Shown here in pieces: positions 16,962 to 25,623 of a DNA stretch of 64,000 bases. Both the position numbers and the translations under genes were made by a program. The stretch lies in NCBI RefSeq assembly GCF_025466085.1, contig NZ_JANLOD010000078.1, positions 225,231 through 289,230 on the forward strand, written 5' to 3'. Source of the DNA: Pseudomonas sp. 14P_8.1_Bac3. GTDB taxonomy: Bacteria; Pseudomonadota; Gammaproteobacteria; Pseudomonadales; Pseudomonadaceae. Below the pieces are notes generated by a model, which saw nothing but the letters and a program-made list of their open reading frames with translations, was not told the origin of the DNA and did not search any database. The number at the start of each line of letters is the position of its first letter. Position 1 is the first letter of the stretch.

Positions 16962-17237
16962 CTACCCGCCCGACCCACTGTCCACCTTGCCCCCTTCATC
17001 CTGATCGAAAAACTGCGGGATCTCATGCTGATAACTTTTCAGCCAGCGTTGCATGCTCAACTCGCGCTCGGTCGCGGTGGATGTCTGGAGTTTGGTGGAC
17101 GCCGCCGTATTGCGACTTTGCAATTGCAGCCAACCCTCGGTTTCCTGTTGTTGGGGGGACGACGGCCCGCCGTCGATAGCGTGCGCCGTGACAGGCAGGG
17201 TCAGCAGGGCGAGGTAGCAGAGAAGGCTCGGTTTCAT
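16962..17237 (-). CDS. DUF3613 secreted protein of the tad operon
   Basis: 91 residues with a signal peptide (LLCYLALLTLPVTAHA). The mature part is short and polar: TEGWLQLQSRNTAAS... then a conserved RWLKSYQHEIPQFFDQDEGG block. It corresponds to the small hypothetical gene after tadD in P. aeruginosa (PA4298). Last gene of the rcpC-to-tadD operon, 12 bp after tadD; a periplasmic assembly accessory is a reasonable but unproven guess. Confidence 0.8.
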   Translation of the reverse strand: MKPSLLCYLALLTLPVTAHAIDGGPSSPQQQETEGWLQLQSRNTAASTKLQTSTATERELSMQRWLKSYQHEIPQFFDQDEGGKVDSGSGG

Positions 17238-17249
17238 CTAAGACGTCCC

Positions 17250-17963
17250 TTATGGAATGGTCGGTGCGGCGACGGCGGCGACCTGGTCGACGGCAGTCGC
17301 GACCGGTTTGCCCGATGCCTTGAGTTTCTCCGCCCGGGCCTGGGCTTCGGTGACCTGAGCGGGGCTGAGGCCGAGGCGGCTGACGAGTTCGGCGGCGCGG
17401 CTCCAGTCGTCCTGGTAGATCAGCAACGTGACCAGATTCAACGCGGCCAATTGATCGCTTTGCTTGAGTTCCATGGCGGTCAGGAACTCGAAGCGGGCGT
17501 CTTCCACACGATGTTGATTGAGGTACACCACGCCAAGGTCGTTGCGAATTTTTTCGTCGGTGGGCGCCAGTCGTGCGGCTCGCTGCAAGTGGGCTTGTGC
17601 CTGGCCGTTGTCGCCCTTCGCTGCAGCGAGCTGGCCCAGCCCGTGTTCGGCTTCGGCGGCGAGGCAACTGCCGAGCAGGCTGCGGTACAACGGTTCGGCT
17701 TCGCTGCGGCCCAGCAAGCGATAGACCTTGGCCTTGCGCAGACGCACGTCGGCCAGGTTGTCGGGCAGGCTTTGCAGGTTGGCCAGGCTGGCGTGCAGTT
17801 TGCCGTCGTTGGCCATGTCGTCGGCCAGGTTCAGCGACAGCTGTTCATCGGAGCTCAATTTGCCGCAACTGGCGGTGCCGCTCAGGGCGCTCCACGGCGT
17901 TTGGCCGTTGCTTGCACAACCGCTCAACAGCAGCAGACTCAAACCGGCAATCATCGCTTTCAT
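17250..17963 (-). CDS. tadD: TadD, TPR lipoprotein of Flp pilus assembly
   Basis: 237 residues. Lipoprotein signal (LSLLLLSGC), then tetratricopeptide repeats (LGQLAAAKGDNGQAQAHLQR, ARLAPTDEKIRNDLGVVYLN, HRVEDARFEFLTAMELKQ). It is thought to act as a pilotin/scaffold for the RcpA secretin in the Tad system. Start 17963 is preceded by GGGAAG; an upstream in-frame ATG lacks a site. Between tadC (10-bp gap) and the DUF3613 gene. Confidence 0.9.
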   Translation of the reverse strand: MKAMIAGLSLLLLSGCASNGQTPWSALSGTASCGKLSSDEQLSLNLADDMANDGKLHASLANLQSLPDNLADVRLRKAKVYRLLGRSEAEPLYRSLLGSCLAAEAEHGLGQLAAAKGDNGQAQAHLQRAARLAPTDEKIRNDLGVVYLNQHRVEDARFEFLTAMELKQSDQLAALNLVTLLIYQDDWSRAAELVSRLGLSPAQVTEAQARAEKLKASGKPVATAVDQVAAVAAPTIP

Positions 17964-17973
17964 CAGCTTCCCT

Positions 17974-18864
17974 CTAAGAAACAAAGGCACGGGCCAGGGC
18001 GGTGAAGCCGGGGCCGGCCAGCACGATCAATAACGCCGGGAAGAGAAACAGCATCATCACGACGGACATTTTCGCGGACATTTTCGAGATGTATTCCTGC
18101 AGGCGCGTCAGGCGCCTGTCGTCCAGCAACTGCTTGAGGGCGAGCAAGGATTTCATCGCGCCGCCGCCCTGGTGGAGCAGCTGCTGGAGGATCACGCAGG
18201 TGTCGGTGAACTCTTCAACGGCCAGCAAGCGACTGGCCTTGTTCAGCTCCTCGCCCAGTTCCAGACCGGAATCGACACGGGCCAGCACCAGACGCAGTTC
18301 GTGAGTCAGCGCCGGCAATATCTGCTGGCCTTCGTGGCTCAGGACACGCAGCGATTGCTCCACGGCCATCCCCGATTCGAACAGGATGCGCAGCAGCGGG
18401 ATGAAGGTGGAAATCTCGATCGACAGCTGTTTTTGCCGACGCTGGGCGGCGGCGGCGAGCAGGCGTTTGGGCAGCAGGTAACCGATACCGGTGGCGAACG
18501 CCGGGCCGATCCAGTGGTTTTCCACATGGGGGAAGAACAGGCCCTGGATCAGCAAGCTCAGCGCCAGCGCGAGCACCGGCGCACCCACCTGGAATGCCGC
18601 GAACAGCGAACGCCGCCGCGCGCTGCGCCAGCCCAGGCGGTTGAGCAGGGTCTGCGTTTCATTGTCGAGGTTGACCGAACGCTGACCGATCCGGCTGCTG
18701 CCCAGTGCTTGCAGCCAATGACCTACGCGATTGTCACTCAGCGGTTTGCCGTCCAGCCGTTGCGCCACTTGCCGAACCCGCCGCCGCTGTTCCAGCAAAG
18801 CGCTAAGCAGCAGAAGCCCGGCCCCCAGGAAGAGCAATGCGCTGATCAGCAGTGGAATTTTCAT
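17974..18864 (-). CDS. tadC: TadC, inner-membrane platform protein
   Basis: 296 residues, T2SS-F domain: an N-terminal membrane helix (LLISALLFLGAGLLLLSALL), hydrophobic pair around residues 100-140 and a C-terminal one (MSVVMMLFLFPALLIVLAG), with the conserved GGGAMKSLLALKQLLDDRR segment before it. With TadB it forms the pilus platform. Its start overlaps the tadB stop (ATGA). Confidence 0.92.
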   Translation of the reverse strand: MKIPLLISALLFLGAGLLLLSALLEQRRRVRQVAQRLDGKPLSDNRVGHWLQALGSSRIGQRSVNLDNETQTLLNRLGWRSARRRSLFAAFQVGAPVLALALSLLIQGLFFPHVENHWIGPAFATGIGYLLPKRLLAAAAQRRQKQLSIEISTFIPLLRILFESGMAVEQSLRVLSHEGQQILPALTHELRLVLARVDSGLELGEELNKASRLLAVEEFTDTCVILQQLLHQGGGAMKSLLALKQLLDDRRLTRLQEYISKMSAKMSVVMMLFLFPALLIVLAGPGFTALARAFVS

Positions 18865-19745
18865 ACGCTGCGCAACATGCGCCAGAGCGCCAGGCTGCCC
18901 ACCACCTGCAGGCCGAACGCGGTAGCGAGCATCGTTCGCCCCGACGAGTCCTGCCACATGGCGAGCAAGTAGTGCGGGTTGGCCAGCAGAAAGTAGCCGG
19001 CCAGGCCAATCGGCAAACAACCCAGCACCCACGCCGTCACCCGGGTTTCACCGGTCATGGCGCTAAGTTGCCGCGCCCCCTGTTCCCGTTCGCGAATCAG
19101 CTTGATCAGGTTCTCCAGCAGCTCGCTGGCGTTGCCGCCGTAGCGGTGATTGACCTTCAAACCGAGGGCGAACAGACGCAGCTCGTCTTTCTCGTACAGC
19201 TCGGCGAGGTCGGACGCGGCATCCGGCAGGCTGACCCCCAATTGCACGTTGCGCTGCACCCGGCCCATGGCGTCTTTCAGCGGGTCTTCGGCGCTCTCGA
19301 TCGCACCCAGGACCGCATCGGCCAGGGTCCGCCCGGACTTCAGGCTGCGCACGGTGTGATCAAGCAGCAGCGGCAGTTGTTCGATCATGCGCTTGAGCCG
19401 ACGTTGGTAGCGCCAACTGACGTAAAGCCTCACGAGCAACGGTGGCATCAGCAGCAACAGCAGCGCGCCGATCCAGCTGCCGATGGCGAACCCGAGCACG
19501 ATGCCGAACAGCCAGAGTGTCAGCCACAGACCGATGCGCTCGGTGGGCCGCCCGAGACCCGCGCGTAAGAAGGCCCGTTCGAGGCCCGCCCACGACGACT
19601 TTTCGACCGTCAGTTGCGGTTGCCCCTGCGTCAGGCGCCCCAGCACCCGATCGTTCCCGGACTGGCGCAGCCCGCGATAGAACAGGCGCACCGACAACCC
19701 CAGCAACGCGAGGCAAACAAGGATCAGCAGCACCGGTTTAAGCAT
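18861..19745 (-). CDS. tadB: TadB, inner-membrane platform protein
   Basis: 294 residues. N-terminal helix, a central pair of helices (LTLWLFGIVLGFAIGSWIGA), cytoplasmic T2SS-F domain with LPLLLDHTVRSLKSGRTLAD and ELLENLIKLIREREQGARQL, and C-terminal helices. Paralogue of TadC. It interacts with the TadA ATPase to insert Flp subunits. Gap to tadA is 11 bp, overlap with tadC 4 nt. Confidence 0.92.
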   Translation of the reverse strand: MLKPVLLILVCLALLGLSVRLFYRGLRQSGNDRVLGRLTQGQPQLTVEKSSWAGLERAFLRAGLGRPTERIGLWLTLWLFGIVLGFAIGSWIGALLLLLMPPLLVRLYVSWRYQRRLKRMIEQLPLLLDHTVRSLKSGRTLADAVLGAIESAEDPLKDAMGRVQRNVQLGVSLPDAASDLAELYEKDELRLFALGLKVNHRYGGNASELLENLIKLIREREQGARQLSAMTGETRVTAWVLGCLPIGLAGYFLLANPHYLLAMWQDSSGRTMLATAFGLQVVGSLALWRMLRSV

Positions 19746-19756
19746 GCCCGTGGCCT

Positions 19757-21037
19757 TCAGTACGCGGAAGGAGAAAGCGCCGAACCTCGGCGCAACTTGT
19801 CGCCGGCGGGGTTGACCGCCTCGCGCATAAAACCGAAACCGCTGCGCCGGTCGAGCCGGAACAGCGTGCTGGTGACATAGGTGTCATCGCGGATGCCGAC
19901 CACCTCTACCACCTCGCTGACGCAACGGCGGCCGTCAGGCATGCGGGTCAACTGGATCACCACGTCCAGCGCCGCGCAGATCATTTGCCGCAGGGTCCGC
20001 TCGGCGATGGTGCGACCGGTCAGGCCGACCAGCGTCTCCAGGCGCAACAGCGCATCCTGGGCGTTGTTGGCGTGCACCGTGCTCATCGAACCGTCGTGAC
20101 CGGTGTTCATCGCGGTGAGCACGTCGAGCACTTCGACGCCACGAATCTCGCCGAGGATGATCCGGTCGGGGCGCATCCGCAGGGCGTTGCGGATCAGATC
20201 GCTGGCCTTCACTTCGCCATGGCCTTCGGCGTTTGGTGGACGGGTTTCCAGACGCACGACGTGAGGATGACCGAGTTGCAATTCGGCCACGTCCTCGATG
20301 GTGACCAGTCGTTCATGCGGGTTGATCAACTGGCTCAAAATGTTCAGCAGCGTGGTCTTGCCAGTGCCGGTGCCGCCGCTGATCAGGATGTTGCAGCGCT
20401 TGCTCACGGCTTCCTGGATGAAATCGAAGATCGCCTGATCGATGGTTTGCATCGCCATCAGGTCGGTGCTCTTGAGCATGTCCTTGCGGAATTTACGGAT
20501 CGACAGGCACGGGCCGTCGAGGGCTATCGGCGGGATGATCGCGTTGACCCGGCTGCCATCCGGCAGGCGCGCATCGACCATCGGCGATGACTCATCAAGG
20601 CGCCGGCCCAGCGGCGCGAGGATCCGCTGCATCACGCGTTCGACGTGATGGGCGTCGATAAACCGCAGGTCACTCTGATGCAGCACGCCGTCACGCTCGA
20701 TGAACACCCGGTGCGGGCCGTTGACCAGAATCTCGGTCACCGCCGGGTCGCGCAGCAGCACTTCCAGTGGACCGAAACCGGTGAGCTCGTCGACGATTTC
20801 TTCGGCCAGGCGCTCCATCTCGTAACGGGAAATCGCCAGGTGCAAACGGGCGATGTATTCAGCGACCTTGTCGATCACGAACTGCGACAGCACTTGCCGC
20901 GACCCTTCCAGCAGGTTTTTCCCGGACTCTTCGATGGCGTCGATGATGTAGCGGTGCAGCACCAGTTTCAGGCCTTCGTGGTCCGAGTTGCCAGAGGTGG
21001 TACGCACCGGCGCGCCGAACAGTTTTTCACCGTTCAT
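19757..21037 (-). CDS. tadA: TadA/CpaF secretion ATPase
   Basis: 426 residues, hexameric cytoplasmic ATPase powering Flp pilus assembly. An N-terminal three-helix region, then the T2SS-E/VirB11 core: Walker A GGTGTGKTT at residues 221-229, Asp box LVTIEDVAELQLGHPHVV, Walker B RPDRIILGEIRGVE, and His box GHDGSMSTVHANN. All catalytic motifs are intact. The start overlaps the tadZ stop by 4 nt. Confidence 0.95.
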   Translation of the reverse strand: MNGEKLFGAPVRTTSGNSDHEGLKLVLHRYIIDAIEESGKNLLEGSRQVLSQFVIDKVAEYIARLHLAISRYEMERLAEEIVDELTGFGPLEVLLRDPAVTEILVNGPHRVFIERDGVLHQSDLRFIDAHHVERVMQRILAPLGRRLDESSPMVDARLPDGSRVNAIIPPIALDGPCLSIRKFRKDMLKSTDLMAMQTIDQAIFDFIQEAVSKRCNILISGGTGTGKTTLLNILSQLINPHERLVTIEDVAELQLGHPHVVRLETRPPNAEGHGEVKASDLIRNALRMRPDRIILGEIRGVEVLDVLTAMNTGHDGSMSTVHANNAQDALLRLETLVGLTGRTIAERTLRQMICAALDVVIQLTRMPDGRRCVSEVVEVVGIRDDTYVTSTLFRLDRRSGFGFMREAVNPAGDKLRRGSALSPSAY

Positions 21038-22230
21038 TGCGCGCCCCTCAATCGGTCAAACCAGCCGGTCCTGGGTTTGGCCAGGCCTTCGGAGCGTTTG
21101 GCCAGGCGTTCACCGAGGCTGCGCAAGCTTTGGGTGAGGCCTTCCCGGGGGGCCAGTTCGAACAGGGTGATGCCTTGGTTTTTCGCATTGAGGCGCACTT
21201 CCGGGCTGTAGGCGAGGGTGGCGATGACCTCCATGCCGAAGGTTTTGCCCAGGGTTTCCGAGTCCGGCGCGACATTGCGCAGGTAGCGGTCCACGAGCAG
21301 TTTGGCGTGATCGAGTTTCATGGCTTTTTCGCGCCAGAAGTTGAGCACTGCCAGGTTGCGTCGGCAGTCGAGCACGTTCTGATCGGTGTACCAGAGCAAC
21401 TTGTCGCAATGGCTGACGAAGGTGCGCAAGGCCTCGCTGTCGGGCTGACCGGTGAGGTTCACGACGATGTGCTGGAAGTGCTGGCGCAGCGCGCTGAGCA
21501 GCATGTACAGCTCGGCGGCGCTGGTCTGTTCCAGCGGTTCATCGTTGCTGGCGTAAGCGAGAATGCGCAGCCCGGCCGCGCACACGGTAAACGCGCTATC
21601 GATCAGCGTCGCATCGAGGCGCCGCAAGTGGCGCAAGGCATCGCCGAAGTGAAACGAACTTTCCAGCCCGAGCAAGGCCAGGCTGTCGCCGCGGGGCAGG
21701 CCCAGGTCGAGCAGCAAGGTCTGCTGCCCGCTCTTCTGCACCACTTGCGCCATGTGCGTGGCCAGCAGCGCGCCGTCGGCATTGCTCTGCACGCCGTAAA
21801 GCACGGTCAGACCGCCGAGCTGCGTATTCGGCGCCACCGGCGGCAGGCGTTTGCTCAACCGGCGCACCAGGCCGGCGACTTCGCTGGAGCGCGAGCCATA
21901 GGCGACGAAATCCCGGGCGCCGGCGCGCATGGCGTTGAGCACTAACTGGTTGTCCATGCCGTCGCCCAGCGCGACGATGGCGAGCATCGGTTTGGCTTCG
22001 AGGGCGCCTTCGATCAATGCGCTTTGACTCACCACGTGTTCACGGTCGAGGCCGACGAACACCAGGCTGGCGAAGGTGACGTCCACCAGCGCCAGCAATT
22101 CATCAAGGCTGCCGCCACCGGCGCTGACCACCTGGCCCAACGGCGCGAGGGCGCCTTGCAGCCACTCCAGGTCAGTGTTGTTGCGCGTGATCGCGAGGAA
22201 GGTCTGACTCAGGTTCTGACTCTGGCTCAT
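21034..22230 (-). CDS. tadZ: TadZ/CpaE-like pilus localisation protein (ParA fold)
   Basis: 398 residues. N-terminal atypical receiver-like domain (ending near LNAMRAGARDFVAYGSRSSE) and a MinD/ParA-type domain. Known homologues position the Tad machine at the pole. Here the expected deviant Walker A (GGxGxS/T) reads LYGVQSNADGALLATHMAQ, without the glycine-rich loop or a lysine, so ATP binding is doubtful. Overlaps rcpA and tadA by 4 nt on each side, so it is firmly part of the operon. Confidence 0.88.
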   Translation of the reverse strand: MSQSQNLSQTFLAITRNNTDLEWLQGALAPLGQVVSAGGGSLDELLALVDVTFASLVFVGLDREHVVSQSALIEGALEAKPMLAIVALGDGMDNQLVLNAMRAGARDFVAYGSRSSEVAGLVRRLSKRLPPVAPNTQLGGLTVLYGVQSNADGALLATHMAQVVQKSGQQTLLLDLGLPRGDSLALLGLESSFHFGDALRHLRRLDATLIDSAFTVCAAGLRILAYASNDEPLEQTSAAELYMLLSALRQHFQHIVVNLTGQPDSEALRTFVSHCDKLLWYTDQNVLDCRRNLAVLNFWREKAMKLDHAKLLVDRYLRNVAPDSETLGKTFGMEVIATLAYSPEVRLNAKNQGITLFELAPREGLTQSLRSLGERLAKRSEGLAKPRTGWFDRLRGAQ

Positions 22231-23492
22231 TGCGATAACCCGCTGCGTTTATCGAAATCGCCGTTTTCAAGGAAGTACAGGCGATACCAGTTCGGGTCGT
22301 AGTTGCGCAGTTTTTCACCGGGCAACGACGGCAGTTGCGCGTTGGCGGCCAGCGGCTGGACCAGATGCGGCGTGACGATCATCAGCAGCTCGCGCTCTTC
22401 GCGGTTGACGGACGAGTTGCGGAAGAACGCGCCGAGAATCGGGATGTCGCCCAGCCCTGGAAACTTGCTGACTTGCGAGGCGTTCTGGGTGCTGATCAAA
22501 CCGCTGATGACGAAGCTTTCGCCATCGGCCAGGGAGATGCTGGTGTCGGTGCGGCGGATGGTGAACGCCGGCACGGTGGTGCCGCCGATGGTCACGCCAT
22601 TGTTGTAATCCAGCTCGCTGACTTCCGGTGCCACTTTGAGAGCGATGCGGTCGTGGCTGACCACGGTCGGCGTCAGAGTCAGGCGGATGCCGAATTCCTT
22701 GTATTCGATGGAGTAGCTGTTGCTGTTGGCGCTGGGCACCGGGATCGGGATTTCACCGCCCGCGAGGAAACTTGCGCTCTGCCCGCTGAGGGCCACCAGG
22801 CTCGGCCGCGCCAGGGTGTAGGCGAAGCCGCTGCCTTCCAGCGCATTGACGATGCCGAGGAAATTGCCGCCGCCAAAGACGATGTTGAAGCTGTCGTTGA
22901 GCAGGGGGATGCTCGGCACGGCGATGCGCGGGTCGATGTTGAACAGCGGCAACACGCCCGGCGTGACCGCCGTGTTGGGCACCGTGCCGGGAGAGCCAAA
23001 CAGGAAGTTGTTCGAACCCTTGCCGTAGATCGAGGTGCTGGCTTCCTTGAGTTTGGTCCGGCTGACTTCGACGAAGCGGATGTCGGTCTGCACTTGCGAC
23101 GGCAGTAGCGAATCGTCCGACGGCAGGCGCGTGGAACTGGTCATCGCCGCCGTCGCCCGGCCCTGCACGAACACCATGCTCTGGCGCGGTGCGCTGGCGC
23201 AGGCGGTCCAGACCATCAGGCTGGTAGCCCCGGGCGCCATGCCGGTGAGCAGCAGCGCCTGATTGCCGTTGACCCGCACGTCAGCGACTTTCGGATCGCC
23301 CACGGCCACCCGGGTGATCGCCACGGGTGACTGCAGTTCCTGCTGCAGTCCTTCACCGACCTCCAGCGTCGCCGGTAACGGCCCGAGTGCGCTGCAATTG
23401 CCGACGGCGGCGACCGTCGCCGTGAGTGGCAGCCCGCTCAACAATGAGACCCAGAACAGGCCTTGGAACAGGGGCATGGAACGTCTGCGCAT
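22227..23492 (-). CDS. rcpA: RcpA/CpaC outer-membrane secretin
   Basis: 421 residues with signal peptide. N-terminal pilus/secretin domain (LEVGEGLQQELQSPVAITRVAV followed by GDPKVADVRVNGNQALLLTG) and C-terminal secretin core (SLVALSGQSASFLAGGEIPI, GIRLTLTPTVV, DTSISLADGESFVISGLI, SKFPGLGDIPILGAFFRNS), ending with the LLMIVTPHLV strand. Forms the outer-membrane channel for the Flp pilus. Start 23492 has AAGGA upstream; the gap to rcpC is 20 bp. Confidence 0.94.
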   Translation of the reverse strand: MRRRSMPLFQGLFWVSLLSGLPLTATVAAVGNCSALGPLPATLEVGEGLQQELQSPVAITRVAVGDPKVADVRVNGNQALLLTGMAPGATSLMVWTACASAPRQSMVFVQGRATAAMTSSTRLPSDDSLLPSQVQTDIRFVEVSRTKLKEASTSIYGKGSNNFLFGSPGTVPNTAVTPGVLPLFNIDPRIAVPSIPLLNDSFNIVFGGGNFLGIVNALEGSGFAYTLARPSLVALSGQSASFLAGGEIPIPVPSANSNSYSIEYKEFGIRLTLTPTVVSHDRIALKVAPEVSELDYNNGVTIGGTTVPAFTIRRTDTSISLADGESFVISGLISTQNASQVSKFPGLGDIPILGAFFRNSSVNREERELLMIVTPHLVQPLAANAQLPSLPGEKLRNYDPNWYRLYFLENGDFDKRSGLSQ

Positions 23493-23512
23493 TGAATGCG
23501 TCCTTGCTCGAC

Positions 23513-24457
23513 TCAGGGAGTTTGTTGTGTGATTTCGTTGCCGCGGATGATTTCCACATTCGACTTGCGCGGCGCCGCGCCTCCACCGGTGCCGACCGGT
23601 TTGGGTGGCGCCGTCATGGCCAACTGGTTGAACTGGATCAATTCGCGATTGGCACTGGCGAGGTTGGCCGATGAATCGGCTTCACCAGCCCAGTAGCGAG
23701 CCAAGCGTTTCTCGTCGGCGCTGCGCACGGCCAGGCGCAACACCCCGGCCTGGGTCGCGAGCATCAGGCGACTCAAGAGCGCTTCGGGTACTGCGAGCAA
23801 TACGGTCCGGGCGCTGGCGCGGGATTGGTCCTGCTTGAGTTTTTCATCGTTGCTGTGCGCCGGGCTGGCGGGCTGACCGTCGTTGGTCAGGCCCAACTGT
23901 TCGCCCACGCCGAGTACCCGCAAGGCCGGGACCACCAACTGCGCCGACGACTGCGGGGTGTTGGCATCCATGCGCAGAAACAACAGCACATCGACATAGT
24001 CGCCCGGCGTCAGTTGCCCTCCGGCGTTGATCACTTCATCCACCGCCACGGCGAGGGCGCGTTCGTCGGGGCGGATCATCCGCGCGAGTTTGCTGCCGGC
24101 CTCGAAGCTTTCATCGTTGAGCCAACTGCCGGCGGAAAGCGCGCGCCAGGGCGTGCGTCCCACGGCCTGATCGACACGGGTGAGGCTGCCGGCCGGGACG
24201 ATGGCGAGTTTTTCCAGGGTGACGTCGGCGGCCGTGATCTGTTCAAACGGCGCGATGTCCCGCCGCAACACCACCACCGGATGACGGGTGGGGTCCTCGA
24301 CCGGCGCAGCTGTGGGGGCGGTCGTTACGGAGGTGACGCTGACTGGCGCGACAGGTTCGGCCACCGGCTGGCGGCTCAAGGTGAGGCCCCAGTAACCGGC
24401 AATGAGGGCGCCTACCAGAAACAGACCGGCAAGGCCCAGGGTGACACGACTGTTCAT
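23513..24457 (-). CDS. rcpC: RcpC/CpaB pilus assembly protein
   Basis: 314 residues. N-terminal membrane anchor (LGLAGLFLVGALIAGYWGL), SAF domain (VVLRRDIAPFEQITAADVTL) and the CpaB-specific segment (RALAVAVDEVINAGGQLTPG then DYVDVLLFL). A periplasmic component thought to interact with the RcpA secretin. First gene of the eight-gene operon, with GGGAGAG upstream of the ATG; its promoter must lie in the 317-bp interval shared with flp. Confidence 0.92.
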   Translation of the reverse strand: MNSRVTLGLAGLFLVGALIAGYWGLTLSRQPVAEPVAPVSVTSVTTAPTAAPVEDPTRHPVVVLRRDIAPFEQITAADVTLEKLAIVPAGSLTRVDQAVGRTPWRALSAGSWLNDESFEAGSKLARMIRPDERALAVAVDEVINAGGQLTPGDYVDVLLFLRMDANTPQSSAQLVVPALRVLGVGEQLGLTNDGQPASPAHSNDEKLKQDQSRASARTVLLAVPEALLSRLMLATQAGVLRLAVRSADEKRLARYWAGEADSSANLASANRELIQFNQLAMTAPPKPVGTGGGAAPRKSNVEIIRGNEITQQTP

Positions 24458-24774
24458 GACGGCTCTCCCTTTCCCGCTGCGTAAACAACCCCGTCGTACC
24501 GACGAGACAACTCATCCATCAGGCAGCTATGAACATCGAACTATTTCGCTATTTGACGGTAGCGCAGCTAGAGCGAAACGCCATTACTGCCACCGAAAAT
24601 AACTGGCTCAACCCGCAGTAGAGCGCAGTTTTTTGGCGTCAACGAAAGGCCTAATACTTTAGTGATAATTCTTTTTTACAGTTGTTGGCATGAGGAATGA
24701 CGGCAATGCTGGTGCTGGCATAGAGGAATCATGTTGCGGTCGTGCAACACCCGTCGTCGCCAAGGAGAAATGCC
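24458..24774. promoter_or_regulatory. Divergent promoter region between rcpC and flp
   Basis: 317 bp serving both the rcpC operon and flp. The flp-proximal half is AT-rich (around 24630-24690, including a CTTTAGTGATAATTC stretch that could hold a -10). PprB would be expected to bind here by analogy with P. aeruginosa; no operator could be assigned by eye. A 30-codon reading frame (24529-24621) lies inside but has no good ribosome-binding site. Confidence 0.5.
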
Positions 24775-24984
24775 ATGTCCTTTACCGAGGTTGTTCAGAA
24801 GATCAAATCCGAAGTCGTTTTTTATATCGATCTGGCGAAAGACACCGAAGGTGCGTCGGGTATCGAGTACGCGATTATCGCGGGGATGGCAGCGGTTGCC
24901 CTGGCAGCGTTCATGACGCCAATTTCGGGGGCGATCACCACGATTTTCACTACGATCAAAGGTGCACTGGTTCCCACTTCTTGA
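24775..24984 (+). CDS. flp: Flp pilin (type IVb prepilin)
   Basis: 69 residues. Major fimbrial subunit. The prepilin motif Gly-X4-Glu-Tyr is clear: cleavage after Gly26 in DTEG/ASGIEYAIIAGMAA, followed by the hydrophobic helix, giving a mature pilin of 43 residues, typical for Flp. AAGGAG lies 7 nt before the ATG. Divergent from rcpC and followed 68 bp later by a single-domain response regulator. Confidence 0.95.
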   Translation: MSFTEVVQKIKSEVVFYIDLAKDTEGASGIEYAIIAGMAAVALAAFMTPISGAITTIFTTIKGALVPTS

Positions 24985-25052
24985 TCGATGCCGTTTGCCA
25001 ACTTGCCTGAGTGGTTCTAACGTCAGCGCTTAGTCCATTGCAGGAAATCCCT

Positions 25053-25466
25053 ATGAACGCTCCCGCACTCCCACGCCAACAGCTGCTTCTGGTCGACGAC
25101 GAAGAGGACGCATTGCTTGAGTTGGCGGAGTTGCTGGAGGGCGAGGGTTTTCATTGCCTGACCGCCACCTCGGTGAAAGCCGCCCTGCAGCACCTGACCC
25201 GCCACCCCGATATCGCCCTGGTGATCACTGATCTGCGCATGCCGGAGGAAAGCGGCATGTCGCTGATCAAACGCCTGCGTGAACACACGTCCCGGCAACA
25301 TTTGCCGGTGATCGTGACCTCGGGGCATGCGGACATGGAGGACGTCAGCGACATGCTGCGTCTGCAGGTACTGGATCTTTTTCGCAAACCGATCTATCAC
25401 GTCCGGTTGCTGGAAACGCTGAACAACCTGTTCCCGCAGCCGCGGCTGAATAGGGTGGGCGGATAA
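25053..25466 (+). CDS. Single-domain response regulator
   Basis: 137 residues, receiver only: LLVDDEED acidic pocket, phospho-acceptor Asp60 in VITDLRMPEESG, Thr/Ser in VIVTSGHA, Lys in LFRKPIY. No output domain follows. AGGAAA precedes the ATG. Its place right after flp suggests a role in the same pathway, for example as a phosphate sink or CheY-like switch for PprA, but this is inference. A receiver of this kind next to flp is not part of the P. aeruginosa locus as I recall it. Confidence 0.85.
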   Translation: MNAPALPRQQLLLVDDEEDALLELAELLEGEGFHCLTATSVKAALQHLTRHPDIALVITDLRMPEESGMSLIKRLREHTSRQHLPVIVTSGHADMEDVSDMLRLQVLDLFRKPIYHVRLLETLNNLFPQPRLNRVGG

Positions 25467-25572
25467 GGGTACGCGCCCGAGTGCAGGAGTGATGATGCTC
25501 CGGGAGGCGTGCCGACGATGGTCGTCAACGATAACGCTGGCGGTCTGAATGTCCGTGCTGCCCAGCCATTCA

Positions 25573-25595
25573 TCGCGAGCGTGCTCGCTCCTACA
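25573..25595. repeat. Single REP palindrome (GTAGGAGCGAG subtype)
   Basis: Inverted unit CGAGCGTGCTCGCTCCTACA between the response regulator and the convergent tpsB-like gene. Confidence 0.7.
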
Positions 25596-25623
25596 AGGAC
25601 CCCGCCAGCCACTGTCGACCTCT

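Noticed and set aside
24529..24621. 30-codon frame between rcpC and flp (MNIELFRYLTVAQ...)
   Set aside because: Only a weak AGG upstream and no conservation evidence; it lies in the shared promoter region. A tblastn search could revive it.
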